This document shows, one piece after another, positions 53,501-63,808 of a DNA stretch of 64,000 nt. The notes beneath the pieces are model-generated. The model was not told where the DNA came from. It searched no databases and saw only the letters and a list, made by a program, of their open reading frames with translations. The DNA is from Rebecca billardiae RCC1528. Taxonomy: Eukaryota; Haptophyta. Positions within the stretch are counted from its first letter, which is position 1. Each line of letters opens with the position of its first letter. The stretch covers positions 2,356,001-2,420,000 of the forward strand of contig OZ251223.1 in the NCBI GenBank assembly GCA_965240325.2, in the 5' to 3' direction. Made by a program: the position numbers and the translations under genes.

Positions 53501-56500
53501 GCGCCCATGCCGCCGAGGATGCCCGAGGCGACCGAGCCGCCCGCGATCGAGCCGCGCTTCCCGCCCAGACCCGACGGCCGCGTGCCCACGCCCGAGGCGA
53601 ACGAGGCCGAGTCGAGTCCGGAGGGCCCGGCGCCTATCTCGCTGAGCAACTGCGACATGCCGTCGCCGCCCGCAGCACTCTCCGCACCGCCGCCCTCGTC
53701 GCCGCCGCCCTCGTCGGCCTCGTCGTCGAGGTCCATCAGCAGGTCGACCGCCGCGAGCATCTGGTCCTCCGCGTCCTTCGACGGGAACCCCGACGCGAAC
53801 AGCCACTCGCCGAACTCGACGTACACGTTCGCCTGCGCCAGCGGCTCGCCCGCCAGCGCGCCGAGCGCTCGCCTGAACGCCGTGAGCGTCTCCGCGCGCG
53901 ACGGCGCCGCGCGCGCGAGGGCGAGCCAGACGGACGCGCGCACGTCGGGCTTGGAGTCCTTGAGCCGGGCCATCTCGCCCGCCACGAGCCGCCCGCGCCC
54001 GCCCTTCACCATCAGCGTCACCCGCGCCTCCCACAGCGGCTCGTGGCACGAGGGCGGCAGCGCGCTGAACGCCTCGTCCAGCGCGGCCAGCCCCTCCGCC
54101 CACAGCGCCTGCTCGGAGAGCGAGAGGAGAACGAGGCTGTACAGCTGCTGCTGCAGGCGCGCGGTGGCGGGCGCCTCGGCCTCGTCCGACTCCGAGTCCT
54201 CGTCGTCCTCCGCGCCGCCGCCGCCGCCGCTCCCGCCGCCGCCCCCGCCGCCGCCGCGCGACACGACGAGCGCGCCCGCGCTCGCCGCGCGCCGCATCGG
54301 GTCAGCGCCGCCGCGGCTGCCGCTTGCGGCGCTTGCGGCGCTCATGCGCGAGCCGGAGCGGAGCACGCCGGAGGGGCCGGCGGGCGCGCCCGAGACGGGG
54401 CGCGGCGCGCGCGCGCCCGCCGCCGACGCGCGGCGCAGCACGTCCAGCACGCGGCGCACCTCCTTGGACGCGAGCGCGCGCGCGGCGGGCGTGCGCGCGA
54501 GCGGCAGCGTGTGCCCCCAAAACGCTTGCGCAGCCGAGAGCACCATGCGCGGCAGCTGGGCGCGCTGCGCGTACTCGGCGGCCTGCGCGAAGTGCGCGGC
54601 GGCCTGCTGCCGCAGCTGCTCGACGAGCGTGCGCGCGTGCCCCTCCTGGATCAGCGAGCCCAGCGCCGCGCCGTGCAGCCACTCGACGAGCGCGAACCAG
54701 CGCCACTCGGACGGCGCGATCGGCGGCGCGGACGGCGGCGCCGCCATCCGCGCGCGCAGCAGCGCGAGCGCCGCCTCGCACGCGCGCACGACGACGTGCA
54801 TGCGCTGCAGCGCGAGGGCGCGCTCGGCGAGCTGCGCCCACAGCTGCGCGTGCAGCGCCACGCCCGTCAGCCGCGGCACCACCGCCGCCGCCGGCTGCTG
54901 CTGCTGCTGCTGCGCGCCGTCCTCCGCGCCGCCGCCGTCCGCGGCCGAGCCGCCGCCGCTCGGCTTGAGCAGCTCTTCGATCGCGCTCAGCCCGCCGGCG
55001 TCCGTGCGCGCGCCGAGGGTCATCGCCTCGATGAGCGCGATCGCCTTGGCCTCGGGGTCGGCCGCGGCGACGACCCACGGCTCCTTGCTCCCCTGCGCGA
55101 TCTGCACGCGCACCAGCGTGCGCACCGCCTCGGCGTACGCCGCGGGCCTTCCCTGCGCGACCGTGCACGCCCACACGCACGCGTCGGCCGCGGCGCCGAG
55201 CTCGCCCACCGGCGTCGGCGCGGCGGAGGCGGCGGCCGCCGAGCCCTTCTTGCCCCGGCCGCCGGCGCCACCGCCTCCGGCGCTGTCGGGCTTGGCGGGC
55301 GGCGGGGCCGCCTTGGGCGCCGCGCCGCCGCCCTTCGCGCCCGACTTGGTCTTCGTCAGCGGCGTGGGCGGCGGCGCGATCGCGACAGCGCCGCCGCCGC
55401 CGCCCGCCGCCGCCTTGGCCGCGGCCGCCTGCTGCGCCGCCGACGCGGCCGCGGCGGCGGCGGCGGCGTACTGCTCCTCGTCGTCGTCGGGCGGCGGGCG
55501 CTTGTCGCCGCCGTCGCGCGCGAGCGCGAGCTGCGCGCGCGCCAGCGCGTTCGCCAGCGCGCACGCCAGCTGGAGCGACGGCAGGTCGGTGCGCATCGCG
55601 CTGTCCTCGCTCGCGCCGCCGAGCGCGCGCAGGTGTCGCACGGCCTCGCGCGTCGCGTCGTACAGCTCGAGGGGGAGCGCGCCGCCGGTGCGCGCGGCGT
55701 ACGCGAGGGAGTGGTGGTTCCAGAGGTGCACGCACCCGTTGAGCAGCAGCCACTCCTCGCCGAGCAGCCGCGCCAGCCGCATCCCCTTCATCAGGTGCTC
55801 CAGCGCCGCGCGCTCCGCCGCGGCCGTGCCCTCGTCCACGTCCGCCGCCGACGCGTCCGCGTCCGGCGCCGGCCCGCGCACGTACCAGCTGGCGGGCGGG
55901 TGTGGCGCGCGCTCGGACTCGTCCGGCGGCGGCGTGGCGGCCTCGGGCGGCGGCGCGTGCGCGCTCTCCGCGCCCTCCGCGAGCTTCGTACCCTCGCCGC
56001 CGGCGCCGCCGCCGCCGGCGCCGGCGCGCGGCCGGTAGCACGGCGCGCGTCCGCGCCTGCTGAGCGCGTGCACGTGTGTCTCTGCGAGGGCAAAGTGCGC
56101 CTCCGCCATCGCGCGCGTGACGCGCGGCTCCGCGTGCGGGCTGGGCGCGAGGTCGAGGAGGCGCGGCGCGATCTCGTGGACCAGCTCGGTCATCCGGTCC
56201 TTCCACGCCGCGCTCAGCATCTCGGCCCACAGCAGCGCGCGCTCGCGGGCCTCGTCCGCGCCCGCGTCCGGCCGCAGCGGCGCACTGCCGAGCAGGCGCG
56301 CCGCCTCTGCGAGCGCTTGCTTGCGCAGCCGCGCGTCCGAGGTGGAGCGCGCGCGCTCGAAGCGGAGGTACGCCTGGATGTCGGGCGCGTCGTGCTCGGC
56401 CCACACGTCGGTGCGCAGCGCCAGCCGCTCCGCCAGCGGCTGCAGCGTGCGCACCAGCCGTGTCTGCCCCTCCACGTCCGCCACGTCCAGCGCCAGCCCC

Positions 56501-58133
56501 TTGGACACGTGCGCCGCCGCCTTCTGCAGGAACTCCGCGCCCACCTCGCACCGCGCGAGCTCGGCGTGCAGCTGCGCGCGGAGCTCGGAGAGGGGCGAGT
56601 CGATGGCCTCGAGCGCGGCCGCGGCAAGCTTGAGGTGCCGGTGCACCAGCGGCAGCAGCTCGGGCTGCAGCAGCGGCAGCAGCGTCGAGTGCATCAGCAG
56701 CACGACCTCGGTCACGAGCTCGGGCGAGTTGCACCGCTGCGCGGACGTCAGCGCCTCGTCCAGCCGGCGGAGCGCCTCGGTGCGCACGCCGACCATGCGC
56801 CGGGTGTACACCTTGGACTCGGCGGGCGCGCCGTCCGCCGGCGCGTCCAGCCGGCCGATCCGCACCACCTCGCGCACCAGCTGCGCGCGCACGCGCACCT
56901 GCAGCGAGTGGGCCAGCACCACGCGCTCCGCGCACGCGTGCGCGAGGTCGAGCAGGCGCAGCTCGGCCGCGACGCGGCCCGCGAGCGCGACGAGGTCCTC
57001 GTGCGGCGCGGGCTCGCGCAGCGCGGCGACGGCGGCGGAGCTCGGCGTGCCGCCCGCCTCCGACGCCGCGCGCGCCACCTCGGCGAGCGCCGGGTCGACG
57101 CCCGCCAGCACGGCGAGAAGCTGCGCAGCCGCGTCTGGCGGAGGCGCGCCGCCGTGCTCGACCGTCGCCGACGCGCGCAGCGCGGCGCACTGCGCGAGCG
57201 CCTTGAGCCGCGGCGCGGACGCGCGCTCCTGCACGAGCTGGCGCAGCCGGGGCACGTCGACGCGCGAGAGGTGCAGCTGCACGAGGAACAGCCGCTCCAC
57301 CGCCTCCGCGCCGCACGCGTCCGCGAGCGGCGCGGCCGCGGTCGCGACCGCGAGCGCAGCGTTGCCGTCCTCGGCGTCCGCGTGCGCGTACGCGAGCTGG
57401 ATGGCGAGCTGGAGGCGCCACGCCTTGTCCGGCTCGTCCGCCTCCGCGAGCGCGCTCGTCACCGCCTTCAGCGCGCCCACCAGCGCGCACCGCCGCCCGG
57501 CGCGCAGCAGCACGCGGCTGATCCGGTACAAGATGACAGAGCCGTTGTACACGAGGAACCGGTACGACGGGCGCGTGCGCGCGAGCGCGAGGCCGCGCTG
57601 GACCCACTCGAGCGCGCCGAGCACGCCGCTCACGAGCTCGTCCGCCTTCAGGTGCGCCACGCGCGAGTACGCCACCTGCGCCACCGCGTAGTGCGCGCGC
57701 ACGAGGAACTGGTTGGCCGGCGGCCGCGAGCGCAGGAAGCGCTGCAGGTAGCCGTCCGCCTCCTCGTGCCGCTCGAGCTGCGGCGTGGGGGCCGGGGCAG
57801 GCGCGCGAGGGCGTGCGAGTCAGACTGCGGACGGCATGCGCGCGAGCGGCCGTGCGGCGGAGCGCGCGCTCGGCGCACGCGGCTCGGCCGCGTGGCCTCG
57901 CCCGAGACGCTCGCGCGCACCTTGATCGCCGCCTCCGCGCACAGTAGGAGCGCCTCGGGTGAGAGCGAGTCGACGGAGGCCAGGCCGAGCTCCTGCGCTG
58001 CGTCCACCTCGCGCAGCGCCGCGGCGAGCGGCTGCGTCGGATCGGCGTGCTCGGGCCGAGCCGCGTCGATGAGCGCGCCCAGCTTGTGCTCCAGCAACAT
58101 GCTGCAGTCGACGGGCGCTAACGGCCCCAGCAT
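48496..58133 (-). CDS. CFAP46: CFAP46-like giant TPR protein of the ciliary central apparatus (four exons)
   Basis: I join 58133-57921, 57777-49405, 49293-49165 and 49017-48496, giving 3078 residues. The introns (143, 111 and 147 bp) have donors GTGCGC, GTGCGC and GTGCGT and acceptors CAG, all in phase 0; exon 1 to 2 restores ALLLCAEAAIK plus LERHEEADGYLQRFLRSRPP. The N-terminal part is TPR-rich, with YRFLVYNGSVILYRISRVLL, a segment typical of CFAP46. Repeated TPR helices fill residues 100 to 2400, broken by Gly/Ala/Pro-rich linkers. The end has a domain with LVLSVDARLAELPLEGLRL, SALLLATRGALCVVLNQW and LCSLLAPVVYGAPLVRMG. CFAP46/FAP46 belongs to the C1d projection of motile cilia. Homology is by recognised motifs and architecture; the family assignment is likely rather than certain. 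ATG 58100 is an alternative start. Confidence 0.8.
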
Positions 58134-58278
58134 TTGATATGGGCAGCCGGACCAGTCAGGGCAACCTCCGGACTGCAGCCCGACCGGGACTGAACAGCCA
58201 CTCGGCCGGGGCGTGGTGGCGGCCACTCCCTCGGCGGGCGCCAACCGCCAACCGGTCGGTCCGAGGGAGCGTTGGCAG

Positions 58279-58722
58279 ATGCCGCTAGCCGATGTGGAGC
58301 CATGGTATCCGTTCTTCGTGGCATGCATCATCACTGACGCGCTCGCCTTCGTCTTCTTCATCTTCCACCCCGACCATCTTGCTGACGCGGGCTTTGCTCC
58401 AGAGGCGGACATCATCAAGAAGCACGAGCCTTGGTTCAGGATTTTCAGCGGAGCCGTGCTGGCGAGTGTAGTGTGTGTGGCCGCTGCGCGCCACGATCCC
58501 TTCATTTGGGGACCGATCTATGCATGGCTGCTCTCGTCCAAAGCGATCTGGCTGTGCAGCACTCTACTCCCGCGCGCGCTCGGCGGCACGCTGCTGCGTG
58601 GGATGAGGCCCGCGGGGGCAATCGTGCTTGCTATGGCGGCTCTGGACGTCTTGCCACTGCCCTGGGTACTCCAACGCGGCCTGTGCAGGCGGTCCGTGGC
58701 GAGCTCGTCCAAACAGTCCTAG
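58279..58722 (+). CDS. Small polytopic membrane protein, unknown
   Basis: The product is 147 residues from the ATG at 58279; the open frame extends upstream only with a GTG at 58213. It has about four hydrophobic segments: YPFFVACIITDALAFVFFIF, IFSGAVLASVVCVAAARH, WGPIYAWLLSSKAIWLCSTL and AIVLAMAALDVLPLPWVLQ. A charged loop (EADIIKKHEPWFRI) follows the first. There is no known motif. It is divergent from CFAP46, with 145 bp between start codons. Confidence 0.6.
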   Translation: MPLADVEPWYPFFVACIITDALAFVFFIFHPDHLADAGFAPEADIIKKHEPWFRIFSGAVLASVVCVAAARHDPFIWGPIYAWLLSSKAIWLCSTLLPRALGGTLLRGMRPAGAIVLAMAALDVLPLPWVLQRGLCRRSVASSSKQS

Positions 58723-59167
58723 CCCTTGGGCCATCCATGGCGATATATATGCTGCTGAAGTCCCAGCGGAATCGAGGGCAATCCAGCCGTGACCCGTTAC
58801 TCCCGGCGGTGTACGAGGGCCGGCGGGCCCGCCGCGCGCCCGCGCACTGCGGCCACTAGCCAGTCTGAGCAAATGATAGTAAGGCAACCCCCCGCGACGC
58901 CCACGCACTTCTCGCCCAGGCCGAGAGCTGCGCCTAAATGACGACGGTGGCGTCTGGCGAGGGCCATCGTCATCGGACTGTTCCAACATAAGAGTGTGAT
59001 GGCATCAACTGATCAAGTAGCCTAATCTGACTATACGCGTTCCGGGCATCCGAATTCAAATTGTCGGCGGTGTGCCAGCCCGGCTGACGCCAATTAGAAT
59101 CATATATATTAAAACGTCTTAAATACTATAGCTACTCGGTATAGCAGTAGACAGCCCTGTTAATAGG

Positions 59168-59169
<2 letters not shown>
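58723..59169. other. Intergenic, no gene seen
   Basis: GC-rich to about 58980, then AT-richer up to the TA tract of the dispersed repeat. No protein-like frame or RNA gene is seen. Confidence 0.5.
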
Positions 59170-59215
<46 letters not shown>

Positions 59216-59268
59216 CGGCTACGCCGATCTTCGGGTAGTGAACAACGAAGTTGATGGCGCACGGCCCT
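59170..59268 (-). repeat. Dispersed repeat family A, right copy
   Basis: This is the reverse complement of 2812-2887: a TA tract of about 42 bp, the hairpin GATCGGC-TAC-GCCGATC, then CGGGTAGTGAACAACGAAG and GGCGCACGGCCCT. The TA tract here is longer than in the left copy. Flanks are unrelated. Confidence 0.8.
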
Positions 59269-59293
59269 GGTAGTTGTCGCGTTCTTCACCGAA

Positions 59294-60062
59294 TCACTGT
59301 GAATTTATCACTACGATGCGCGCGCCCGGCGCCGTCGCCGTGCAGGAGGCGCGGGCGCGAGTAATCCGGACTCGATCGACGGCCTCGGGGGGCTGGGCCG
59401 TGTCGAACTCGACGCGCAGCAGCCGCAGCGCCTCCGCCCGGTGCGCTTCGGGCAGCCCTGCTGTGGCCGCGCGCAGCGCTGAGGAGATCGCGCTCGGCAG
59501 CCCGTCCGTCAGCCTCGCACAGCCTCGCGCGCCGGCGGGATCGGCGCAGCGTCGGACAAGCTCGCGCAGCTCGTCGTCGGCGTCGGCGGGGAAGAGCGTC
59601 GCGAGCAGCCGCGGCTCGAGCCTGTCTACGATGTCCCGCAGCCGCAGCAGCCGCTCCTTGCACGCCCTCGGCGTCTTCCCCTCGAATGCGGGCCACGCGC
59701 GCTGCGAGGTCGCGTGCAGCAGCGCATACTGCGACTGCAGCAGGCCAATGTCCCGCGGCTCGAGCCTGTCTACGATGTCCCGCAGCCGCAGCAGCCGCTC
59801 CTTGCACGCCCTCGGCGTCTTCCCCTCGAATGCGGGCCACGCGCGCTGCGAGGTCGCGTGCAGCACGTGCGCCGATACTGCGACTGCAGCAGGCCAATGT
59901 CCCGTGATCGATCGTCCACGACGAGTCGTTCTGCGTGTAGAAGCGCAGGACGCGCTGGTCGTGCATGGTGCGCAGCGCGGTGTGCAAGCGCGCGAACGCG
60001 CGCTCGGGCGAGTCCTCCAGCAAGAGCTCGTCCTGCGGCTCGGTGCCCGGCTGCCGCTCTCC
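59294..60062 (-). pseudogene. Broken Myb/SANT-like gene with internal duplication
   Basis: Read on the minus strand, a first segment in one frame is DSPERAFARLHTALRTMHDQ then RVLRFYTQNDSSWTID. It continues, only after frame changes, as two copies of LLQSQYALLHATSQRAWPAF-EGKTPRACKERLLRLRDI. The Trp and GKTPRACKERL pattern resembles a Myb/SANT helix pair. The C-terminal part (DADDELRELVRRCADPAGAR; EAHRAEALRLLRVEFD) is open to the stop at 59294. The first copy of the 144-bp duplication has a 5-bp insertion that disrupts the frame. It could be a pseudogene, an allele-collapse artefact or a gene with an unusual intron. The function is not known. Confidence 0.45.
59611..59904. repeat. Tandem duplication, 144-bp period, two copies
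   Basis: GCGGCTCGAGCCTGTCTACG starts at 59611 and again at 59755. The copies are otherwise nearly identical through TTGCACGCCCTCGGCGTCTT and CAGGCCAATGTCCCG. The second (higher-numbered) copy has GCACGTGCGCCGAT where the first has GCAGCGCAT, a net 5-bp insertion. The period equals 48 codons. Confidence 0.9.
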
Positions 60063-61017
60063 CTGCCTGCGCGCCGCCGCACGCCGCGCGGACAGACAGC
60101 GTCGCCATCACAGCCGGTGGGTAACGAGGCTGAGCAGTGGTAGCCAGGCGAAGCATCGTCGCGGGCGAAGCTGCGCTGGGTGATGCAGCTCGGGTCGGTG
60201 GGCAAGTCGCACCCCGCCGTCGGTCGCCTCCACGCCCCAGGCTCGCTCGAGGTCGAGTCACCTGCGCGGCGCGGCAGTCCGATGGCCGTGTTCGTGAACG
60301 TACTTCGTCGGCGGGCGCCGACGCCGCGGGCCGGGCGGGGTGTACACTTTGGGCCGAAGACGCATGGCAGGGCGGGGCGCGTGGGGTGAGCGAGGCACGA
60401 ATGCGATGCCGACGGCTGTTGGGACCCGCCGCAGCTGCAGTGCGCGCACCTGCGCTGAGTCGCGCGCACCGGCACGCAAAACGAGAGCCTTTTCGGCTTT
60501 GAGCCTCCGATCGCCCTCGGTCGCTCGGCGTGTGCCGGGGCCGCCAAATAACGCTTACGGGTAAGATTCCCTCATTTGGTCATATCACTTAGTCGGCCAC
60601 GCCCGCACGGGCGCATATATTCTGGTCGAAGCGAACCGCCGTTTTTGTAAGTTTGTATAATTATAAGTTAATCTCATAAATGGTACGGCGAAACGGTGCG
60701 AAAACGCGTGCCTAGGCGTTTTTGATTAGGCGAAGATCTGGCAGGGTTCATTTCGCGGGTACCAATAGACAAACGAGCCGCGATGACGAACGTCGTGCCA
60801 TAATACGTTGATACTGAAACGTTGTTTTTGCTGAAGTGTGGTTCTCTTCAGAGGAGAAGGATAATAGGAGACGATACTTTACTCTTTGAATTGGAATCAG
60901 CAAACCAAAAGTGTATATCAGCAGGAGAATCACGAACGGCCCACCATAATTATCAGAAAGATGCAGACGCCTTTGTCCTATTCGAGTTCGATTTCTTCTA
61001 TTACTTACTATCCAAGG
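60063..61017. other. GC-rich to AT-rich transition, no gene seen
   Basis: Up to about 60540 the sequence is GC-rich with shadow frames that may include upstream parts of the broken gene. From 60560 to 61017 it is AT-rich, with a minus-strand open frame of about 110 codons (60748-61089) containing hydrophobic stretches. It overlaps repeat B and is not called a gene. Confidence 0.35.
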
Positions 61018-61206
61018 ATTAAGGAGCAGTACAAACGCAATCATGAGCAGCGATATCGAGTCAAATGCGGATTTCACACCTAAATCCACCTACAAAAATC
61101 CCCCAAATCCTGCGCGCATCCTCTTTTTTGATTTTGCGGAGCACGTGCGCCGCCCCCCCCGGCTTTCGCTCACGCTCAGACCTTTCGGGGGGGCCGTGCG
61201 CCATAA
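61018..61206 (-). repeat. Dispersed repeat family B, right copy
   Basis: Reverse complement of 930-1115, ending at GGGCCGTGCGCCATAA and abutting a TA microsatellite (61207-61225). The two copies differ in C/G run length and by an insertion of about 13 bp near 61065-61085. The short AT-rich stretch from here to 61402 holds a second TA tract and no gene. Confidence 0.75.
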
Positions 61207-61402
61207 TATATATATATATATATATAGCTGCGCTGTTAATAATTATAATAATAAGTCAACGTAGTAAGTGTTAACTGTAGCCGCATGATTCCGGGATTTC
61301 CGGCACTCGTCGATCACTCATCCGCAGTCGTGTTGCCTCGTCACGTCGTCATCAGTCCTCGGAATAGTACTGCTCACATCATCATATATATATAATATTA
61401 TA

Positions 61403-62953
61403 TTATATATGAGTGAGGGTCATGTCGCTCCCGGGTGGACGCCGGGCAAAGAGGGCGTGCTCGTACGCCTCCTCGCTGCTCAAGGGCGAGCCGTCATCGA
61501 TGGCATCCAACAGCGCGCGCGCGTGCTGTGCGCACCGCCGGTTCAACTCCGACGGGAAGACGCGTCTGTCACGGCGGTTGACTTCGAAGTGGCGAGTGTG
61601 GTCGGCCAGCGCAACGTCGAAGGTGAGCAGCAGTCCGCCGAGTGCAGGCGGCGCTATCCCGCGCGTCTCCAAGACGTGACTCAGCGCGGCGTGGTACTCG
61701 CTGACCCAAGTGCGCGTGTCATTCTCCGACGTCCCCACCCATTTCGCGAGCAAGATAGCCAGATCCTTCGCGGGCGGCCCTCGACCAATGTTGTCATAGT
61801 CGATCAGATGCGCCGAGGGCAACGTGCGCGCCGATGCAGGGGCGGGACCATGGCCGCTGCGAGCGGTGCGTGCCCCGTTGGGCACGGCAGGGGCGGGCGC
61901 GGCCTCCGAGGCACGGCGGCCTCGCGCGCTGCCGGCGGGCGTGGGACGAAGGCTGTTGTGTAGGAGCATGTTCCCCCACGGGGTGGGATCACCATGGATG
62001 AGGCACATCCACGGGCTGGCGTTCAGCCACCTCTCCAGGGCGCGTCCAGCCAGCGCGAGGCGCTGCCAGAGGCCCCCTTGCCTGCGCTTGCGGCGGCGGA
62101 GTTTCTCGATGTCCCTTTGACCGGGGTAGTCGTCCAGGTTGTACCAGCCGCCATGCACCTTGAGGCCCTTGAGCTCTGGCAGCGTGATGCCCCACGTCCA
62201 GCCGTGCAGGCGCGCGAGTGCGTGCAGCGCTGCGCGTACTTTCGCGAGCGTCGGATGCCTCGCGAGAGGCTTCCCGGGGACCGCTTCCATGGCGACCAGC
62301 AGCCCTTCCGACTGTGTGTCCAGGACGAGCAGTGTTCGCGCTATCGGGACCGACGCTGGAGGTCCGATGAGCCGCGGCTGGTGCCACTTCCACCAGCTGT
62401 GCACGTTCCTGCCATGCCAGTCGTCAATCGCAACGCCGCCGGTGCCCTCGGCTCGCGAGGCATTCTGGGCCGTGCCAAGAAACTGGTAGACCTGCTTGAC
62501 GATGATGCGACTCCCCAGCAGACGATACACGTTGCGCATGTGTATGCCCGGGACCATCAGGCTCTTGACCAACCGAATGCGCGGCATGCGGCCAGCTGCT
62601 GGCGCGAACCCGGGCCCGTGCTCGCGTTCGATGGCTGCGACCATGGACGCGACCCTCTGCTCGCTGAGCCGTGGTGGTGGTGGCTCATCGCGCAGATGCC
62701 GTCGCTCCAATTCGCGCTCGAGGATGGCGCCGCTCACTCGAGCTTGTTGGGCGACATCGCACGCGTCGGCGCGCATCGCCCACCGCCACTGGCGCTCGCT
62801 GCACCGACTCGTGTTGAGGGCAGGTGTGATGGTGAGGCGTGCAGCCTCGATCATGGGCAGCAGACAAATGCTCGCGGTCGAACGCGTCGCCACCGCCGTC
62901 GCGTGCGGCGGCAGCGCTGCGAGAGCCAGCACGACCGCCGCACGCCCCAACAT
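61403..62953 (-). CDS. Secreted APH/choline-kinase-fold phosphotransferase-like protein
   Basis: The product is 516 residues from the ATG at 62953; a TTG lies 12 bp upstream. A signal peptide is evident (MLGRAAVVLALAALPPHATA). The kinase-like C-lobe has the Brenner motif WMCLIHGDPTPWGNMLLHN (His320, Asp322, Asn327 or nearby) and the metal-binding LIDYDNIGRGPPAKDLAILL around residue 384. The N-lobe includes YRLLGSRIIVKQVYQFLG, where Lys may contact ATP, and LVLDTQSEGLLVAMEAVPG. This layout matches the aminoglycoside phosphotransferase/choline kinase superfamily. A Pro/Ala/Arg-rich insert of about 40 residues lies between the two motifs. The signal peptide suggests an ER, secretory or plastid location. 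The substrate is unknown. Confidence 0.75.
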   Translation of the reverse strand: MLGRAAVVLALAALPPHATAVATRSTASICLLPMIEAARLTITPALNTSRCSERQWRWAMRADACDVAQQARVSGAILERELERRHLRDEPPPPRLSEQRVASMVAAIEREHGPGFAPAAGRMPRIRLVKSLMVPGIHMRNVYRLLGSRIIVKQVYQFLGTAQNASRAEGTGGVAIDDWHGRNVHSWWKWHQPRLIGPPASVPIARTLLVLDTQSEGLLVAMEAVPGKPLARHPTLAKVRAALHALARLHGWTWGITLPELKGLKVHGGWYNLDDYPGQRDIEKLRRRKRRQGGLWQRLALAGRALERWLNASPWMCLIHGDPTPWGNMLLHNSLRPTPAGSARGRRASEAAPAPAVPNGARTARSGHGPAPASARTLPSAHLIDYDNIGRGPPAKDLAILLAKWVGTSENDTRTWVSEYHAALSHVLETRGIAPPALGGLLLTFDVALADHTRHFEVNRRDRRVFPSELNRRCAQHARALLDAIDDGSPLSSEEAYEHALFARRPPGSDMTLTHI

Positions 62954-63565
62954 AAATACAGCCAAGGGGTCTTATACAAATTCAGCCCGAGCGTCTCGTG
63001 CAGCCCCCGGGGCGAGGCATCTCGAGGCGCAGGACATCGCCCCGTGTGCGCTTAACATGGAGTCGTTCGTCGACCATCCACTCGGGGATGGAATCATAGA
63101 CGCGACGCATCTCGGCGAGGGCAGCCCTGGGAGCAGGTTGAGGCCCTCCCATTGGGACCACCGCCACAGCGCCGGCGAGGCACCACGTCTGTGCGTCGCC
63201 GTTCACGGCGACACAACTCACGAACCGTGCAGTCGAACCGGCTGCAGCTGAGACACTTTTTTTTCTCCGGCCGAGTCACGCGCGTGTTTCCTGCGCTCGT
63301 CATCGCGTGGTTATCGAAACGACTATAAGCCAAGACTTTGATCGCAGATCGGACGCCCTACTATATGATGTGAGTACTCGTCATGACGGACACGTTTGTA
63401 TGAAAGTAGGGGGAATGTCTGTATGAAAGTAAGGGGAATGTTTGTATGAAAGTAACGGCTCTTCACATACGAAGATTGGACGCCTCGCGCGCGAACATTG
63501 CCGTATTTGCCAATACGGTAGAGGAGTCGGGGGGGGGGAGCATCAGGTAAAAGTGTGTTGTGCGT
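62954..63565. other. Intergenic, possible small minus-strand exon
   Basis: A minus-strand frame, about 63221-62982, reads WCLAGAVAVVPMGG, ALAEMRRVYDSIPEWMVDER and LHVKRTRGDVLRLEMPRP. This looks protein-like, but it has no clear ATG or splice partner. Nothing else is coding. Confidence 0.3.
63394..63456 (+). repeat. 22-23-bp tandem repeat, three units
   Basis: Units GTTTGTATGAAAGTAGGGGG, GTCTGTATGAAAGTAAGGGG and GTTTGTATGAAAGTAACGG start at 63394, 63417 and 63439 (approximately). Only the first two are complete. Confidence 0.9.
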
Positions 63566-63808
63566 AACGACGTGGTATGCAACGGGCAGGCGTCAGACGG
63601 TCAGCAAGCTGTATAGCAGCAGATCGAGCAGCAGAGAGTGAGAGACAAACACCAGGGTCAGCGCGAGCTCCTCGCCGTCGTCCCCCCCCCCTCGTAGTCG
63701 CCCATCACTCCATCGCCGAGCGGAAGCTCGACGCACCGTCTGGTGTCGACGCGCGCGCGCCATCGCGGTGGTCGCGGTGCCACGCGTCGTCAGCCGTCGT
63801 CTCGAAGT
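63566..63808 (+). repeat. Dispersed repeat family C, copy 2
   Basis: Same orientation as 35069-35307. It keeps AACGACGTGGTATGCAACGG and GGTCGCGGTGCCACGCGTCG and has a different C-run (9 C) and an insertion GAGCTC near 63666. The remaining DNA to the window end contains no supported gene. Confidence 0.85.

Noticed and set aside
50206-58137. 2643-codon open frame on the strand opposite CFAP46, plus other long antisense and third-phase frames in 48467-58137
   Set aside because: They are composed almost only of Arg, Ala, Gly and Pro, have no domains, and are explained by extreme GC bias suppressing stop codons. The minus-strand frame shows TPR helices and splice-consistent exon joins.
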